Position numbers and translations under genes: made by a program
Notes under the pieces: generated by a model
Database searches by the model: none
Told to the model about the DNA's origin: nothing
Seen by the model: only the letters and a program-made list of their open reading frames with translations
From: Lutraria lutraria
Taxonomy: Eukaryota > Mollusca > Bivalvia > Venerida > Mactridae
Direction: 5' to 3'
Assembly: GCA_964023205.1 (NCBI GenBank)
Contig: OZ026844.1
Coordinates: forward strand, 14,246,790-14,310,789
Length of the DNA stretch: 64,000 nucleotides
Part shown: one piece after another, positions 25,401-40,400 of the stretch
Numbering within the stretch: position 1 is the stretch's first letter
How the letters are laid out: the number at the start of each line of letters is the position of its first letter

Positions 25401-28400
25401 TTAGATTTTTTGAACAGGTTGAGATGTCTTGGTTCAAAACAGATGAACTTGTTTCTTCCAATTTCTTGTAGTTTTTGATTTTTACTACTTACATGACTGT
25501 ACACTATAACATAATTTTTTATTATGTAGTATAAAGTTTTTACTTGTATATAGATAAAAACTTTGGTTATGTTAAGTATATCTTGTCTTGTAATGGCAGA
25601 GTTTTAGAGATATGGAATTTTATTCTATACTCTGCAAGTTGTTACCAATTGAAACCAATAGAAAATTTCATAGCTTTCTGTTATTATGAACTGTGAGACA
25701 ATTATGATTTTTTTCATATTTTCTACTTCATTTTTTTCATGTTTTCAAAGAGTAATTAAGTCACTTTGAAATACGTGAAGAGAATACTGTGCTAACGTGT
25801 TTCTTCAGCTTATTAAAGGAGTTGTCTCCTTTTAGGATTTTGTCTTAACAAGGGCAAGTGGGATTAAAGTTTGTTTATAAACCAATATACGTATGAATGC
25901 GGTACAGTTTAACTACTGAACGATTGATTTACTACCATTATTATATTGACCTACTTTGATTTAACCAATACTGGATGACAAAAGACATATATTGTATTTC
26001 AACAAAATATTTAAAGTTGTAACTAATGTTTGTATTGTATTTAAATTCAGGTTGTATGACAATTTGCCAACATTTTTATCTGCATGTTCAGTCCAATTAA
26101 TGACATTTTCTTCAGTGTTGATGGTCAGCCCATTGATCAGTAAGAGCTGTATGTGTGAGGTTATTATATATCAGTCTTCACAAAAAAATTTTTTTTGGCA
26201 CTGGACATTCGAGCCAGTGAAAATGCAAAATTTACTGGACCGAATTTAACTTTCAGTGGACCAAGATGAGAATACACAAAATTTTATATAATTTGGCTAT
26301 GTTATATTCTTTTAGAGTGATTCAAATATTTCATTTTTTGTCCTGAAAAATGGTAAAATTATCACTGAAAAATTTACTGGACCGTCGGACCACTGACCTT
26401 TTCAAATTTACCGGACCGATGGCTAATTTGGCGGACTCGGTCCATGGACTGGTGCTAAATTCGAAGACTGATATATCCTTCACAACATTTGATGAACTTA
26501 AAATTGTAATGCGGGAATGATATAACTCGGGCCTCCTAGTGAAACCTTCAAAACCTGTAAAAAAAACTGAATTAAAGGCAATCCTTTAATGCCGTTATTT
26601 CTTCTGAAAAAAAAACTATAAAAACCTGTAGTTCTTAAATCAAACCTTTATTTCTTTTAAACTCAGTTTGCCACTACATATACTTGTTGAAGCATTGAAT
26701 GTAAAATTCATATTGTATTAAGTTAGTTGAATATTTATTTTCATCTCTTCATTTTATGACAATAAGTTTATCACAAAATCAATCGTACAAGCTGCTTGAT
26801 CTTTACTGTTAGAAATATATCTTTTTGAATGAAAATAAATAATCACATAACTAATTCTTAACAAAGAACTCAAGATAACTCTAACCTTTATTCATTCACA
26901 TTAATAATAAATGAGAGAATCACAGTTGAAACAATAAATACCTTATGTTGTATGAGTTGTTAATGATTAATAAATTAACACATCAGAAAAAAATGATAGT
27001 GCACAACAAAATACTGCACTGTAAGAAGAGTTATGTACCTTCTGTTACAAAATAAATATATCAGATGTTAAAACTGGTATTTGATATGTTTTAGTACAGA
27101 GTGTAAATCTAAAATGCATCAATTTAGTTAAAAATAAAATGGAAGTTTGTTGTTTATGTGTTTTATAGTCTAAGGATACAAATATAAAAAATGGTACTGT
27201 ATAATAAACATGCACATTCATTCATCAGACACTGATCAAACTTTGTCATCCTTAGTCATTCTTGATGAGCTGAGGCAGTTCAAGAGCTTCACACTCAGCC
27301 TTAATTATCAGAGGTGTTCTTGTGTTTAACAGTATTTAGTCATCTTCTGTAATACTATAAGGTTCCAGAAAGATTATTTGGTACATTAAGGGGTGATCAA
27401 GTGGTAACGGGCTGAACTACTGAACGAAAGGTTCAGGTTTCAAATCTCGGCTCGGCCTTTCAAATTTCTCAGGGACAGTTTGTCAGTGTTCCCATCCCAC
27501 CTACCCAGCCAAATACTGTGTCTAGAAAATCACAGGAAAAAGGACGAGGTTTGTATCGGTGCTTTACTCTGGGCATGATGAAGAGCCAGAAAAAACCTGC
27601 ATGCTCATCAAATACTGTATTTTCATTTATTTTCGTTGGGCTCAATTTTCATGTTTTTACTAAAATGGCTATTTCGTGGGAACATAAATTCGTGGATTTT
27701 GATTTTTGAAAAGAAATGCATCATCTCTGCACTTAAATTCGTGGGGATTTGATTTCGTGGACGAGCCAACCCACGAAATCCACGAAATTAAATCCCCAAC
27801 GAAAATTAATGATTCCACAGTAATTAAAAACGGGACCCTCATTGAATGGGAGGTTAAAATCAATATTATTGAGTATTTCACTAAATCTGTCAATATTCAC
27901 TTAAACACTTGTATCATGGTGTAACTAGACTGTTTCATCATTGATTGATTCCACTGAAGTGTTATATGAGTTTTACTTTGAGAAATCATCTCTGTATGGT
28001 TCAGTAATATCAGAAGTGCTAATCCATTATCAATAAAATCTTTGATGTTCTTCTATTTATACATATATCACCGTATACCATCAGTCATTCATTAACAGGA
28101 TATTCTATATGTAAATGTGATCATAATTTTCTAAATATACTCTTATTTCTTAAGTACTCATTGTAAACTCCTGCTTTTTGTGGATACTTGATTAGAATTG
28201 ATGAATTTCTAGATAAATGTGACTGCATGGTGTTGATTAATTATCAATGAATTACATATTTGATTGGACTCACTTTTTGTTCATTGATTTGAAGTCAGTT
28301 AAGTGTGAAAGGTGTTGGTATATAATGACTGTTATTTGAAAGACATACTGCTTAAATTCTTGTCATCTTTGATACTGGCATAACCATCATGTGAGTTGTG

Positions 28401-31400
28401 TTCAACTTGGATGAAAATATTTATTTGGATTATTATCAAACATTCAGTGACAGAATTGACTTTTTCATTAGTGATCAAAGATTTTTTTTTTAAACTGTTG
28501 ATATTGATATCACTATTTGGAACATTTTTTTTTTTTATTCTAACAAGCATTATGTTATTGCATTTTCTTTAGATTTTAAAATTAAAATGTTCTACAATTT
28601 TATTGTGTTAGAATATTACAAAAAATGTGTAAGAATATTTTTAAGAAATCAGTATTTTTATACTTAATTTTTTATCATAGTAGTGAAAAACTGGCTTCAA
28701 TCTTTTTTTTTTGCATGCAAATTATAATATTATGTGACTTTAAATTGCAGGTGATATTTGACTAAAAAAGTCAAATTCTTTATATTTCAGTTACAGTAAT
28801 CAATGATTAAAATAAAGATTTTTTGCTTTTCAGATTGAGGAAACAGAAACTGTTGGTAACACAAATTCAAATGCTCAGGTAACAGACAGTGAAATTCCAA
28901 ATTCCCCTAAATCCGACACGGATGATCTGGGTGATAACATGCCAGCTATACAACGTAATGGCTCAGGTCTCTCACAGGGTCTACAAAGAGTTCTTGACGG
29001 TAAGATAATTATATTTGTTTGCTGATGGTAACTTCTGTGGTGCAATTTTGTTTTAGTACCTTTGCTATGTTTTAATAGGAAGTTCCAATAACAAATCTTA
29101 TTTCAGACAAATTATGTCCTCACAAAATCTAAGAAAATATGATTTTGTTTATCAAATGATGCTGTGATGCACTGATGCTTTAAATATCAAACTAATATTT
29201 TTTTGTCTCATTTGGAAAAATACATTCATTATCTCGATCAGCTACCTTACCTGATGATTGTTATAACAACTACCTAACTGTTTCATGGCTATTCTACAAA
29301 ATGTTTTTCTTCTAATGCTTTTACTTTAACAAACTACAGCATATAACGCTGCTTATAATCATGAAATCAGCTGTTCATTCAATGATTGTATACCAGTTAC
29401 TTAGATATATTAGAAAAAAATATTTGCTTGTTTCCATGTACAAGTCCAATGATATAGTACTGGTTACATAATGATAGAACACTTGAGTTTATGAGTATTT
29501 TGATATGCAGGAATGAATTAAAAAGTAATGTGTTCATTTGTGAACACTGAATAATTGCTTAATAATTTAAACATGGTAATTGTAAGCAAAGACAGGTTTT
29601 TATAGGAAAGCTTCTTTTATTTGCCCACCATGTTTCGATCTGATAGGAATATCTACTCAAAAGAATTTTTAATTGGTTTATAAAATTGTCAATAAAAGCT
29701 TATTAAGTTCCTATTGATTCCTTTCTTCTTTATTGAACTGGGATTGTAGCTTTGCTTGGTTCATGTTTCACACACAAATACTTCAAGCTGGGCTGTGGAG
29801 AATGTATACAGTTTGCTGCATTGCTTAATTTGAACTGTTTTTGTGGGGATTGATACCAATCCCTACAGAGTCAACATCCACGTACATTCGGACGGACGTA
29901 CGTACGTACAGACACACCACAACTACACGAAAAAAAAAAAAACATGAAGAAAACCGAACAAAACCGAATGCATAATTTCTATACAATGAATCCACAATCA
30001 TTGTAAAGTCATATCTCGGAACTATTTTCGGAAATTTTTTGATATACCCTAAAACAATTCTCAACTCATTTTTGTAAATATAAAAATGTAAGTGGTGTCA
30101 ATAAGTAGCAAATGATGATTTAAATGTATAAATTGCCGCTTTTACTCGTTTTTCAAATAATTTTGTACGTTATTTCGTGTGTTCAATGTGCACTATTTTT
30201 CTTTATAGATTTTATATAACATAGCTTACATAAAGGCTTATGGTGCAAATATTCCTTAGTTTTCACTTTTCGATATCAAAAACAACATTTTTTATGGTAT
30301 TTTTAGCTGAAATGTCTGAATTATACTATTCTATGTATATGAGTATAGTCAAACCTGTGAACAATGGCCACCCTTGGGAAAGATATGATGTGGCCTTCAT
30401 AATGACAGGTGGCCATTTATTGGGAGGTAACTTTGTTCCAAACAATCAGTGATAGTTCTGAAAGGAATTGTCTTTATTCACAGGGAGGCCTTTATTCAGA
30501 GGTGGCTGCTAACACAGGTTTTAATGCATATGAAAACCACAGGACAGACATTATATATATATATATTTTAATAAAGTAAACGCTCATTGATCTGAGCTCT
30601 CATTTTGTATGTAAATATCCTGTTTCTAAAATTAGTAAAATCATATTTATTTAAGCAGAGCACTGGAAAGTAATTTCAGACTGTAATAGAAAAACTATTT
30701 GAATATTCAGTCAATAAATCTCTACAATGGTTGATATTAAATGTCTGATGAACATTTTATCCTCCATTTACAGAGAATTATAATATGGTATAAATATAAA
30801 GACAAACATGCTTTAATTGCTTTTTGTTTGATTCTTTCTTTACACTGAAATTTATAGTGCTGTTCATTTCACTTCAAACATTGTCCATGTAATTATAGAA
30901 AACAGCCTTGTGTGATAATTATAAGCACAAAAATATGTATACATGTAAATGCTGGATCATTTAGAAAAAATAATGTGAATCAAAGAAGGAATTGACTTGA
31001 GTTTGCATAAAAATTGATGATAATTAAAAAAAACCTATTAACTTGGCTAAATAAAAAAGTAATAATTATGAGTAAATGCTCTAAAATTAGTTTGCTTAGT
31101 TTGTACTATTTTTATATTTGTACTATTTTATATTTATCTAGTGAAATACATAATTTTAGTGTTTAATATTATTTTAGCTTGACTTTGTATGACTTCCTAT
31201 TTGTTGAGCCATTTTTGTCGTTCATTTGTCAGTATATAACTATTATAAGTGTCCATGCGGCCAAGTCTTCATACAAACCTCTAGTTCAAGGCCTAATGCT
31301 ACTTAATTTTTCTGTTCAGGCTAGTGAACTCTAGCTTTCAAAATTTTGTATTCTGGCTTAGTTGTATATTGTTTGATTTTCAAAACGATATAAGATCTTG

Positions 31401-34400
31401 TACATTTGATAAGGTACGTTCTATTACTGAGTCTAGTGTTTTTTTCAGATTTTTACCCATTTCCAAATTGATCATATCAATATTTTTAAATTTTGATTCT
31501 TTGAAGTAATAATTCAACAGTTGATTATGTTCTCATGTGAAGCTTTTGTTGTTTATAATCATATTAGAATAAATACTTTAAGAATCAAGGCATTCCAATG
31601 AAAAGGTATGGCTTATCACTGAAATAATTAAAATGTTTAATTATTAAATAAGTAACTAAGATACATAATTGTGTAATTATAAGTTATGGTACATTTGAGC
31701 TGTTTTCTTATTATTTCTGAAGTGGAAATGTTTTTGTGTAAGCACAACATGATTGCGGTCATGTTTCCATTGTGCAATCTAATTTGATATTTGCCGTGTG
31801 AAATTGATTTTTATTTCTTAAATGCATGTATGTATGTACAAGAAATCGATTATGATATTTAGTCTGTCTACTTTGGATTGTGTTTTAAAATCAATACAGT
31901 AGACTATCTGGCTGTCAAAAATTGAAAATTTAGTTATTGAATTTCTTTCAGTCTGGTTTAACTAGCTGACAGGTTGTGTAGCTTATAAAAAAACTTAAAT
32001 GGCTCTCTGGACTTTAGCAAAGCATATCACTGAACATATTATGTTTTTAGTTCAGAGTTTGGATATGATTTATAATATTAAAAATCAATTTTAAGGGATT
32101 ATGTCGCGGTATGGATTGATATATACAAAATAACACTTACAGTTCTCAAGGTATTTTTAATTCATGACAGCTAAAAAATTTCACTTTGACATCATGCTTA
32201 AATGTTTGCTTTAGCTTATAAATTATAATATTAACAATGTAACAAATTGTGAAGAATTGCTCAAAGACAGTCAGGCATGTATGTTATATGATTACTTTAA
32301 TGTGTGCTCAGTTGTTCATTTACTAATTAAATTCATTAAGAATACAAATGTATATGGAAAATTCAGGAAACATATTTTTTTGTTTTTTATTCTTTATTTG
32401 GATTTATCAGATATTTGCCTGTGTTTTTCAATAATTGTAAAAAAAAAAAAAATTCTGAAAACTTACTAGATTCTATAACAATTATTGTCTCATCTGATTG
32501 TTTATAAAAGGAATCCTAATTAATATTTCTCTCTAATTGTAATTAACAATCAATAATGCTCAAGACTTGATCTCAATTATGTTCAACAGATTGTTGCTTA
32601 ACCAATTCCTGAAGGGCAAATAATGAAATGGTCTTCACATTTACTTACTAATTAGAATCAGCATTGATTTGTATTAACGGTATGCTTTAATCAAATTACT
32701 GGTGAATTTATCTCGACATTGTATTTGTAATCTCATGGTAATTCATGTATAAATATTTAATGATTTGTTTCTTGCATATATTATTACTGCTAAACTTAGG
32801 ATTGTACATCATTTGTTTATCCACCATTATCTAGTACAATATTTATTAGTAGTTCTGAGGGTATAACTTGACCATGTGTTTTGAGACGTGATGAAAGAAT
32901 ACACTAAATCAGCTGGGGGATTTGGATATTCGGAACATAATGTTATTGAATAAAAAGTGTTTACAGACAGAATAATTTAGCACAACAGTATTCGTAAATG
33001 TCGCTGGTGCAATGGCTAAAAATTGTTATCTCTATTAACCAGCAGGCATGAGTTCAATTTCAGCTTTGTTCCAAATATCCATATCCCGTAATTGACTTAG
33101 TGATTTATTCTGAATAATTCTATCATGGCTCAACATACATGGTAAAGCCATAGGTGAGCTCAGATTTTATTAGGATTACTATACTCAGGTAATACTTGGA
33201 TTGTTTTATAACTAATTTATGTGGGAAGTTCAAGTTACTGGTTCTTTTAATGAGTTAGTATTGGCCACTTTGTTCCATAATTGTACTGAGTTTCATTTTA
33301 TCTGTGTCTGAAATGTTCAAGCATTTTCTAGCACTTTGGTTTGTTCTTGTACCTGTTGGCTTTTGTTCTTCACCATAGCTGTCTAATGGACCATTTAACA
33401 GCAGATAAATAAATGCTTTTGTACTATAATGAGATTCTTGGTAACTTAATGTTGGCTTCATGTATTTTGTTGTTCTTTTGGTTTGTTCAACTCCATCACT
33501 TGTCCTGTAGATGTAGATTTTACTGATTGTCATTACCCCTACATCATTTTGAATCATATAATCTTGTATGATTGTTTTATTGAGTTGTGTAGTCCTTAAG
33601 TTTAAATGAAGCATATTTTGTGCAAAGTGAGTATTTTTCCTTACAGGACCGTATTCTAACGGTACTCCTGAAATGGTGCTCAAACGGCACAAGACTAGAA
33701 TACGTGCCCACCATATGAAAGGCAACAAATCTGTTGGGGACAGCAATGTTGATGATTTTAAAGGTAAACCCATATATAGTGCTGCTTCACACATATATAC
33801 TCCATTATATACATGCACTTTAACTTAACACGGTTACTTGTATGTTGCTTATTGTTTAGCACTTTCTGTCTTTGGTTCACAACTTACTATAATACGGTTC
33901 ATTTCAGTTCTCTTAAACATTCCATCTTGTATTAATACTCATTCCTGCTGGTTTGATATTAATGGTGTACTTCATTCTGTTTCTCTGCTTACATGTTTTA
34001 TTTGGTACAATTCTCTCTTGTATGTCTCTTGTATATATCTGGTTTTCTGTATTATATACTTAAAGCTTTTGTTACACTGTTTGTTGTGTGTTTGTTTTCA
34101 CACTCTATTTATTCATCCCTCGTTATCTGGTTTGATTTTATTCTAAATAAATGTAGATACTATCTCAACTATTGTAAAAATAACTATTCTATATTAAGAT
34201 TTATTTTGACAGGTTATGATACATAGAATGCAGCCTTTAAGTATCATCTATAGAATATTACAGCATTTTTGTTACCAGTACAAATATGTCATTTAAAGTG
34301 ATTGATTTAATTTTGTCAACTATATTAATTTACTCTTAGTAGAATAATCAATTGCAGCCTTGTTTTTCTTGAAAACATTTCTAGCTATAATTCCTTCCAT

Positions 34401-37400
34401 ATACTGACAAAAGTGTATTTTCTAAGTCTCTTATAAAGACAATGATCATGTATTTGAAATTGAATGTAAAAGGCAATTTAAAAAACAAAATTCTTTTAAG
34501 TTCACTTACATTCTTTGCAAAGTATTGGTGCATGTGTTTTAGTGAACTGGTTGGTATTTCAGGCAAGGAGAATGCAATAGAAGAAGAAGGTAAAAATAAC
34601 CATAAATAACCATGAATTTAATATTCATTTATATCTAGATGGTGTGCTTATATCCCATAAATTATCATAGTGAATGTCATAGTAACCTCAATGATTGTCA
34701 GGCTCATATGCTCATAAACTCACTGGTTCTCAGGCTCATATACTCATAAACTCACTGATTCTCAGGGCACATTTTACTCATAAACTCACTGATTGTCAGG
34801 ACACATATACTCACTGATTCTCAGGTCACATATGCTCATAATGTCACTGATTCTCAGGTTACAAACACTCATAAATTCATAGATTCTCAGGTCACATAAT
34901 TATGCTCATAAACTTACTGATTCTGAGGTCACATACACTCATAAACTCATAGATTCTCAGGGCACAAACTCTCATAAACTCACAGATTTTAAGGGCACAT
35001 ACGCTCACTTATCTCAGAGCACATATGCTCATAATATTAACTCACCCTACATACCCTCATACACTCACTGATTCTCAGGGCACATATACTCATTGCTACA
35101 AAGGGCTCATACACTCATAAACTCACACATATGCTTAGAATCACACTGATTCTCAGGGCACATAATTATGCTCATAAACTCAGTTATTCTTAGGGCACAT
35201 ACACTCATAAACACACTTATCTCAGAGCACATATGGTCATATACTGAACTGATTCTCGGGAACTATTATGCTCATAAGCTTACTGATTAATTTGAGTTGT
35301 ATACCTTGTGGTTTGTGGCTTATATAACATAAATGTAAAATAAAATCTAGCTTAAATATGTTACTACCCGTTAGCATCCAGGATTGTTATATATCCCTTC
35401 ACATTAGTGGATGATGTTCCCTTTAATGTTCAGGTCCCTTAAGTACTAGTTCAATTTTTGATGATGTTTTGTGCATTATAGTACATTTTTGTGGAGTGTA
35501 CAGGTCTGTCATTGTTGGAATGGGTGTACCTGGAAATATTGGAATGGGTGTTCTTTTAATTGTAAGAAAGTGTATGTGTTCCAGTTAATGTTGGAATGGG
35601 TGTTCCAGTTAATGTTGGAATGAGTGTTCCTCACATGAAAATGTTGTATATGTTCCTGTTAGTGTCTTAGAAGTATTTAGTCCAATGTGTTAGTAGTCCA
35701 ATGTCTGTGATATACCCCTTCGTAGAAATTTCCCAACTCCTTGTTTATAATAATAGACATTTGCACACAATTATTTGTTTATATTTAGTTGATTGTTTTG
35801 TGTATATGTTGTTATATTTTATTACATCTTTATCTGTATATGTTTAATGTAATTACATTTTCTGAATTCAGAAATAGCTTAAGTTGGAACTCACAGTACT
35901 GCAATTTGTTTCTGTTGTAAAAAGTCGTAAACTTTCTCATTATCCATAAATTGATAAATTCAGATCTTGTCAGAAAATAAAGTTCTACAGCTAGTATGTT
36001 TTCCTTACACTGATGACTGCTTTAACATTGATTAATAAGTGATTTGAAGTTATAAGTGCTTGCTCACTGAGTTCACTAATTGTTATAATTTAATAACAGA
36101 ATTAGTTTTCTTTTACACAAATTAATCTATAAATTATACCTGATTTCTATTCAGGCTTTTTTGCATATAGGGCCCTTAGATTCACTGGCATGATTCTTGG
36201 AAAAAAAGTTTGAGTAATTATGTAATTCATGTATCTTAATTTGTACTTTTTGTATTCAACGCCTTTAAGTGATTTTTCTCAGCAAATATTTTAAAGAGTT
36301 GAAGCAATGTATTATTACTGAGTGAATATATAAGCCAGAATTTGTTAGTTGCATGAATTATTTTATCAGATTTAAATTCTGGTTTAAACTCTTAATAATT
36401 AAGGATCATTTATTAAATTGTAATTTCAAGTTTGTTACCTTCTCTTGGATCTTTGGGAAAAATATGATGTATTGGTAGGTTACAGTGTCTATTGATTTGA
36501 AGGATCATGTATGTTGTTCTAGGACTGAAATACTCGTACAATACTCGATTGATATTCAATCAGTAAATTGATACCAGACTGTGTCAAGTGATTTCTATCA
36601 GATGCTGATTCAATTATCATCACCAGGCACTGAATGGCAATCAATGGAGATACTTAACACTCGATTAATCTTGTCAATCACTGTCTGTTACAAATGGACT
36701 AAAATTCAGATTTTTTACAACACTAAAAGCTTCATGTGTATGTTCAGGTTTATTTACCTGTACCATTTGTCTGAATGTATGTGCAGACCAATATTGACTA
36801 TGTTTATATTCAAATTTTAATTATTTACTGAATAATTGCTGTGAACTTTTAAAATTGTGTGTAAATCCGATCAATGTTCTTTTATTGTTTAGTAAATGAA
36901 TAAGATATTGTTTGTTTAACACTTATATGGCATTTTCTATAGTATTAATTCAAGTGTCTAGCCTTAAATACTTTACTGTACAATTGTTATTCTGTCATAT
37001 AATGTGCACATATGGGATTTAAATAACATTATCTGATTATCCACAAAACTTGGCTCAGTAATTTTTATGTATTATTTACAACATGTAACTACATCATTTA
37101 AAATTTACATAATTGATGTTACTCTTATTTCTTATTTGTCCGTGTTCTCAATGTATTATTGTGGCTGAATATCATCTGTAAGAAATGAAAATGATTTTTG
37201 TATAAGTTTGTTAATGTTTCGTTATCAATAAAAAATGAGCAAGGAGTGTTTTTACTGCGATAATTTCCGCATGCACAGCCTTAGAATCAATATAAGATTG
37301 TAGCACTATAGCAACTATTGTTTTTGGAAACTGACCAATAGTTAAGTTTTCCACAGCTGTCACTCGCTCAGTGCGTATTAGTTTCTGTGCGGACCTAAGT

Positions 37401-40400
37401 CACGCTATGTTTATCTACATACGCCATGTAATCGTTAAACTAGTTCCCGTTTCATGGTTCAAGTCTGTTAAGTTCAGTTACCAATGAGTACTTCCAGTAC
37501 TTTGATTAATAATCTGATTGATACTTCGAGGGCTCAACGCAATACTGTCGTAACTTGTTCTTATTTCAATATGAGTTTATACAACGCTGTTGCGCTGAGC
37601 CCTCGACTTCTACGTAGTATGGTATTCATGTATAAAAATTACAACGCTTTTTCAGTGTTGAAATATCATTTTACATGATACAATGATATGACAAGTCAAG
37701 CTGATATTATCATTGTTCTATAACTTAACTCTTTTCAAATAATTTCATTTAATCTGCTCAAAAATACAATTTGTGTAACTGATATCAGAATATTAGTAGT
37801 TGAGTTAATTAAGGTTTTGAGGCCATGTCATAGAGTCTCGATCACTTTAGCAAGGAGTAAATGATATTCTAGTTCCTTAAGATCAAGTCTTACTCTTTAT
37901 GATTGCTACATGTGTAATACTGCCAAGATCTAATTTTAAAATTGCATAATGTAAAACGTTTTGCTATCTAGTTGGTGTTTAGGGGGCATCTATGTTTCAC
38001 GAACACTTCTTGTTTTTAATTTATAATGCCTAAAATCGTTTGAGTTCATATCATGTACACTAGTCAGAGTAAATGTCCAACACTTTGATTTAGACTAAAT
38101 AAATAGCACATTGATATTTGATTTATATGTGACTAAGTCTTATTAATGCTATTATAATATGCTTAATATAATGATTTGTCAAAATCATAAAACCATGGAA
38201 GTTGTACATACCAATGCCTGCAGAAATCAATATATCTGACTATTTATTTAATTCAGTTAAGTTGAATAATTACACAAAAAGTCAAAATCAACTAAAAGTT
38301 CAGCTTAAGGTCAGTATTACTGCTGAGTGAATAAATATTGCAAAGAATTTGCTATCCTTTGATAAAATATATATATCAGCCCAAACTCAGTAAAAAATCT
38401 GATTACTTCCATACAATGATCTCCTGAAGAAGTCCTTTTCAGCTTATTTAATTGAGTTGATGTAGCTTTTGAATCAGTGAAGATATAGGTTTTATTCAAG
38501 TTTAATCAGCAGTCTGAATTTCTTTATAGTATGTATAATGTGGTGGGTATGATTCGATCACTTAAGTTCTTGTTTTGAATTGTTTGAGAATCATAACTCA
38601 CAGTCAACAATGCATCAGATCTTAGAGGTGTATATGGCTCTATAATACTTGTCATGAAGATTTGAATAAAAAAAAAAATGAAAATCTAGCATGGTGATAA
38701 AAGTGTTTACTGTCATTATATGTTATGTTTGAATATGATAAACGATCACCGACTGATTGTATTGTATGTTTTTCGATATTGTTTGAGGACATTTTTATTA
38801 TTCAGTATGATCATAAACGTCTCCAATAAATGTATGCCAAACATGCAATGTATGCTTAGGTATTTAATTATTTATACTGGGGAATATTCAATTTCATCGT
38901 AATTGAAAAACCACGAGCTCATGTTTGGATGTTAAGCTGGTATCTAACAACAAATCATAGCACTGCGGCTGTGCACATAATAAGTTATAGTTTCTGTGCA
39001 AACAGGAGTAAAAGGAAATCTTGGGAGTTAAAATAAATATTTCAAGCGTTACAACCGCAAGGATTTAGTTTATGTGATGGAATTTCTTTTTTTACTAAAT
39101 TGGCAGTATTACTATAAATGTGTAGATTTATAATAATATCATTATGAAGTAAAGTCAAATATGCTATCATATTTAACTCTATGAAAATTCCTGCAAATAT
39201 AATAATCTCGGATAAAATCAATAATATTAATTTTCTTATTCAAAGTGAAGTGTAATGTAATTGTAATGTAAATGAATGTAATTGTCAAGATAAAAAAAAA
39301 GATCCTAAAGTAATCCCCTTTGAATGGAATTCATGTAATCATGATTTTTTCTTGAACTATTCTTGCATAATTCATAAATAGTTCATGAAGTATGAATACT
39401 TATTTGACGGGGGTTTTCTGATAGATTGAAGAGTAAAACTTTGGGAGAATAGTTATATTTGTGTCCTTCACATAGAAATATAATGTAATTAATCATTATC
39501 CAGGTAGAAGACTTATCATATTCACAAACTTCCTTTCAAATGATGATTGATTATAGTACAGTATGTATAATATTCCAGTATCATGGTTTTAGCTGCTATA
39601 CCATAATTATCTTAAATTTGTATTTAATATGGAGTACCATCTTTTTAGTGGTTTTTAATTTTTTTGTGATTAATGGTACATTATAGGTATCAGCTATCAA
39701 ACATAAATTTAATACATTGAAGGACATGCGGTTATTATTTATAATGCTTTTATGATTTCATTTTATAATATTTGTTTAAGATCAATAAAATGATCAATAA
39801 AATGCGTCTTCTATTCTATTACCAAACATGTGATAAAAAAATGAACCCAAAAATCCATGTCCTTCAAAATTTAGCATTGAAATCTTAGTCTTAGAAATAT
39901 GATTGATGTTACCTTTGACATGGTGCAAAAACGTCTTAGAGGAAACTAATTCATCATGAATCAGAAAAAACCTTAGTGTATTTTAAATACTTAATCAACT
40001 GAATAAGTTCATTATAAATCTGGATGTATATGTTTTAATGGTATCTATATATAGTGAGAATGATATATGGCCTACAACTGTGTTGTTTGTTTCTTGACTA
40101 CATAAATTCACATAAATATTTGTTTAACGTATGTTAATTTGATATGCAGTGTTACGTTTACACCATATATCAAATTGATATCCTTTCTGCTACCTAGCTT
40201 AGAATGTTACAGCTGGACTTATATAAAGATTGTGTGATATAAATTTTAAACTGAACCTTAATGGCAAAAATACTGCTATATTTATACTGGAAATTACATC
40301 AACTTATTGAAAAGATATGTATAAAAGATGGATCGACATGCACAAATGATGAAATAATTTGTAGAATACGGCATTTAAACACCTTCAAATGGACTTCATG

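Larger units (their letters stand above)
24021..28833 (+). other. Intron 2 (4.8 kb)
   Basis: It contains a repeat-like block at about 24,285-24,385 with CACTAGCCC and GGGCTAGTG inverted motifs. It also holds two MITEs (26,167-26,475 and 27,613-27,822) and a possible SINE (27,389-27,607). Otherwise it is AT-rich with no coding sequence supported. Confidence 0.6.

Noticed and set aside
33005..33065. tRNA-like segment with GAGTTCAATTTC
   Set aside because: Only a weak B-box match; no A box or stems could be formed convincingly.
33255..33818. 187-codon minus-strand open frame
   Set aside because: It covers exon 4 of the TTLL gene in antisense and shows no recognisable domain or codon signal.
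34690..35285. Regular repeats as a possible CRISPR array
   Set aside because: The units are contiguous diverged copies without unique spacers, and the genome is eukaryotic.
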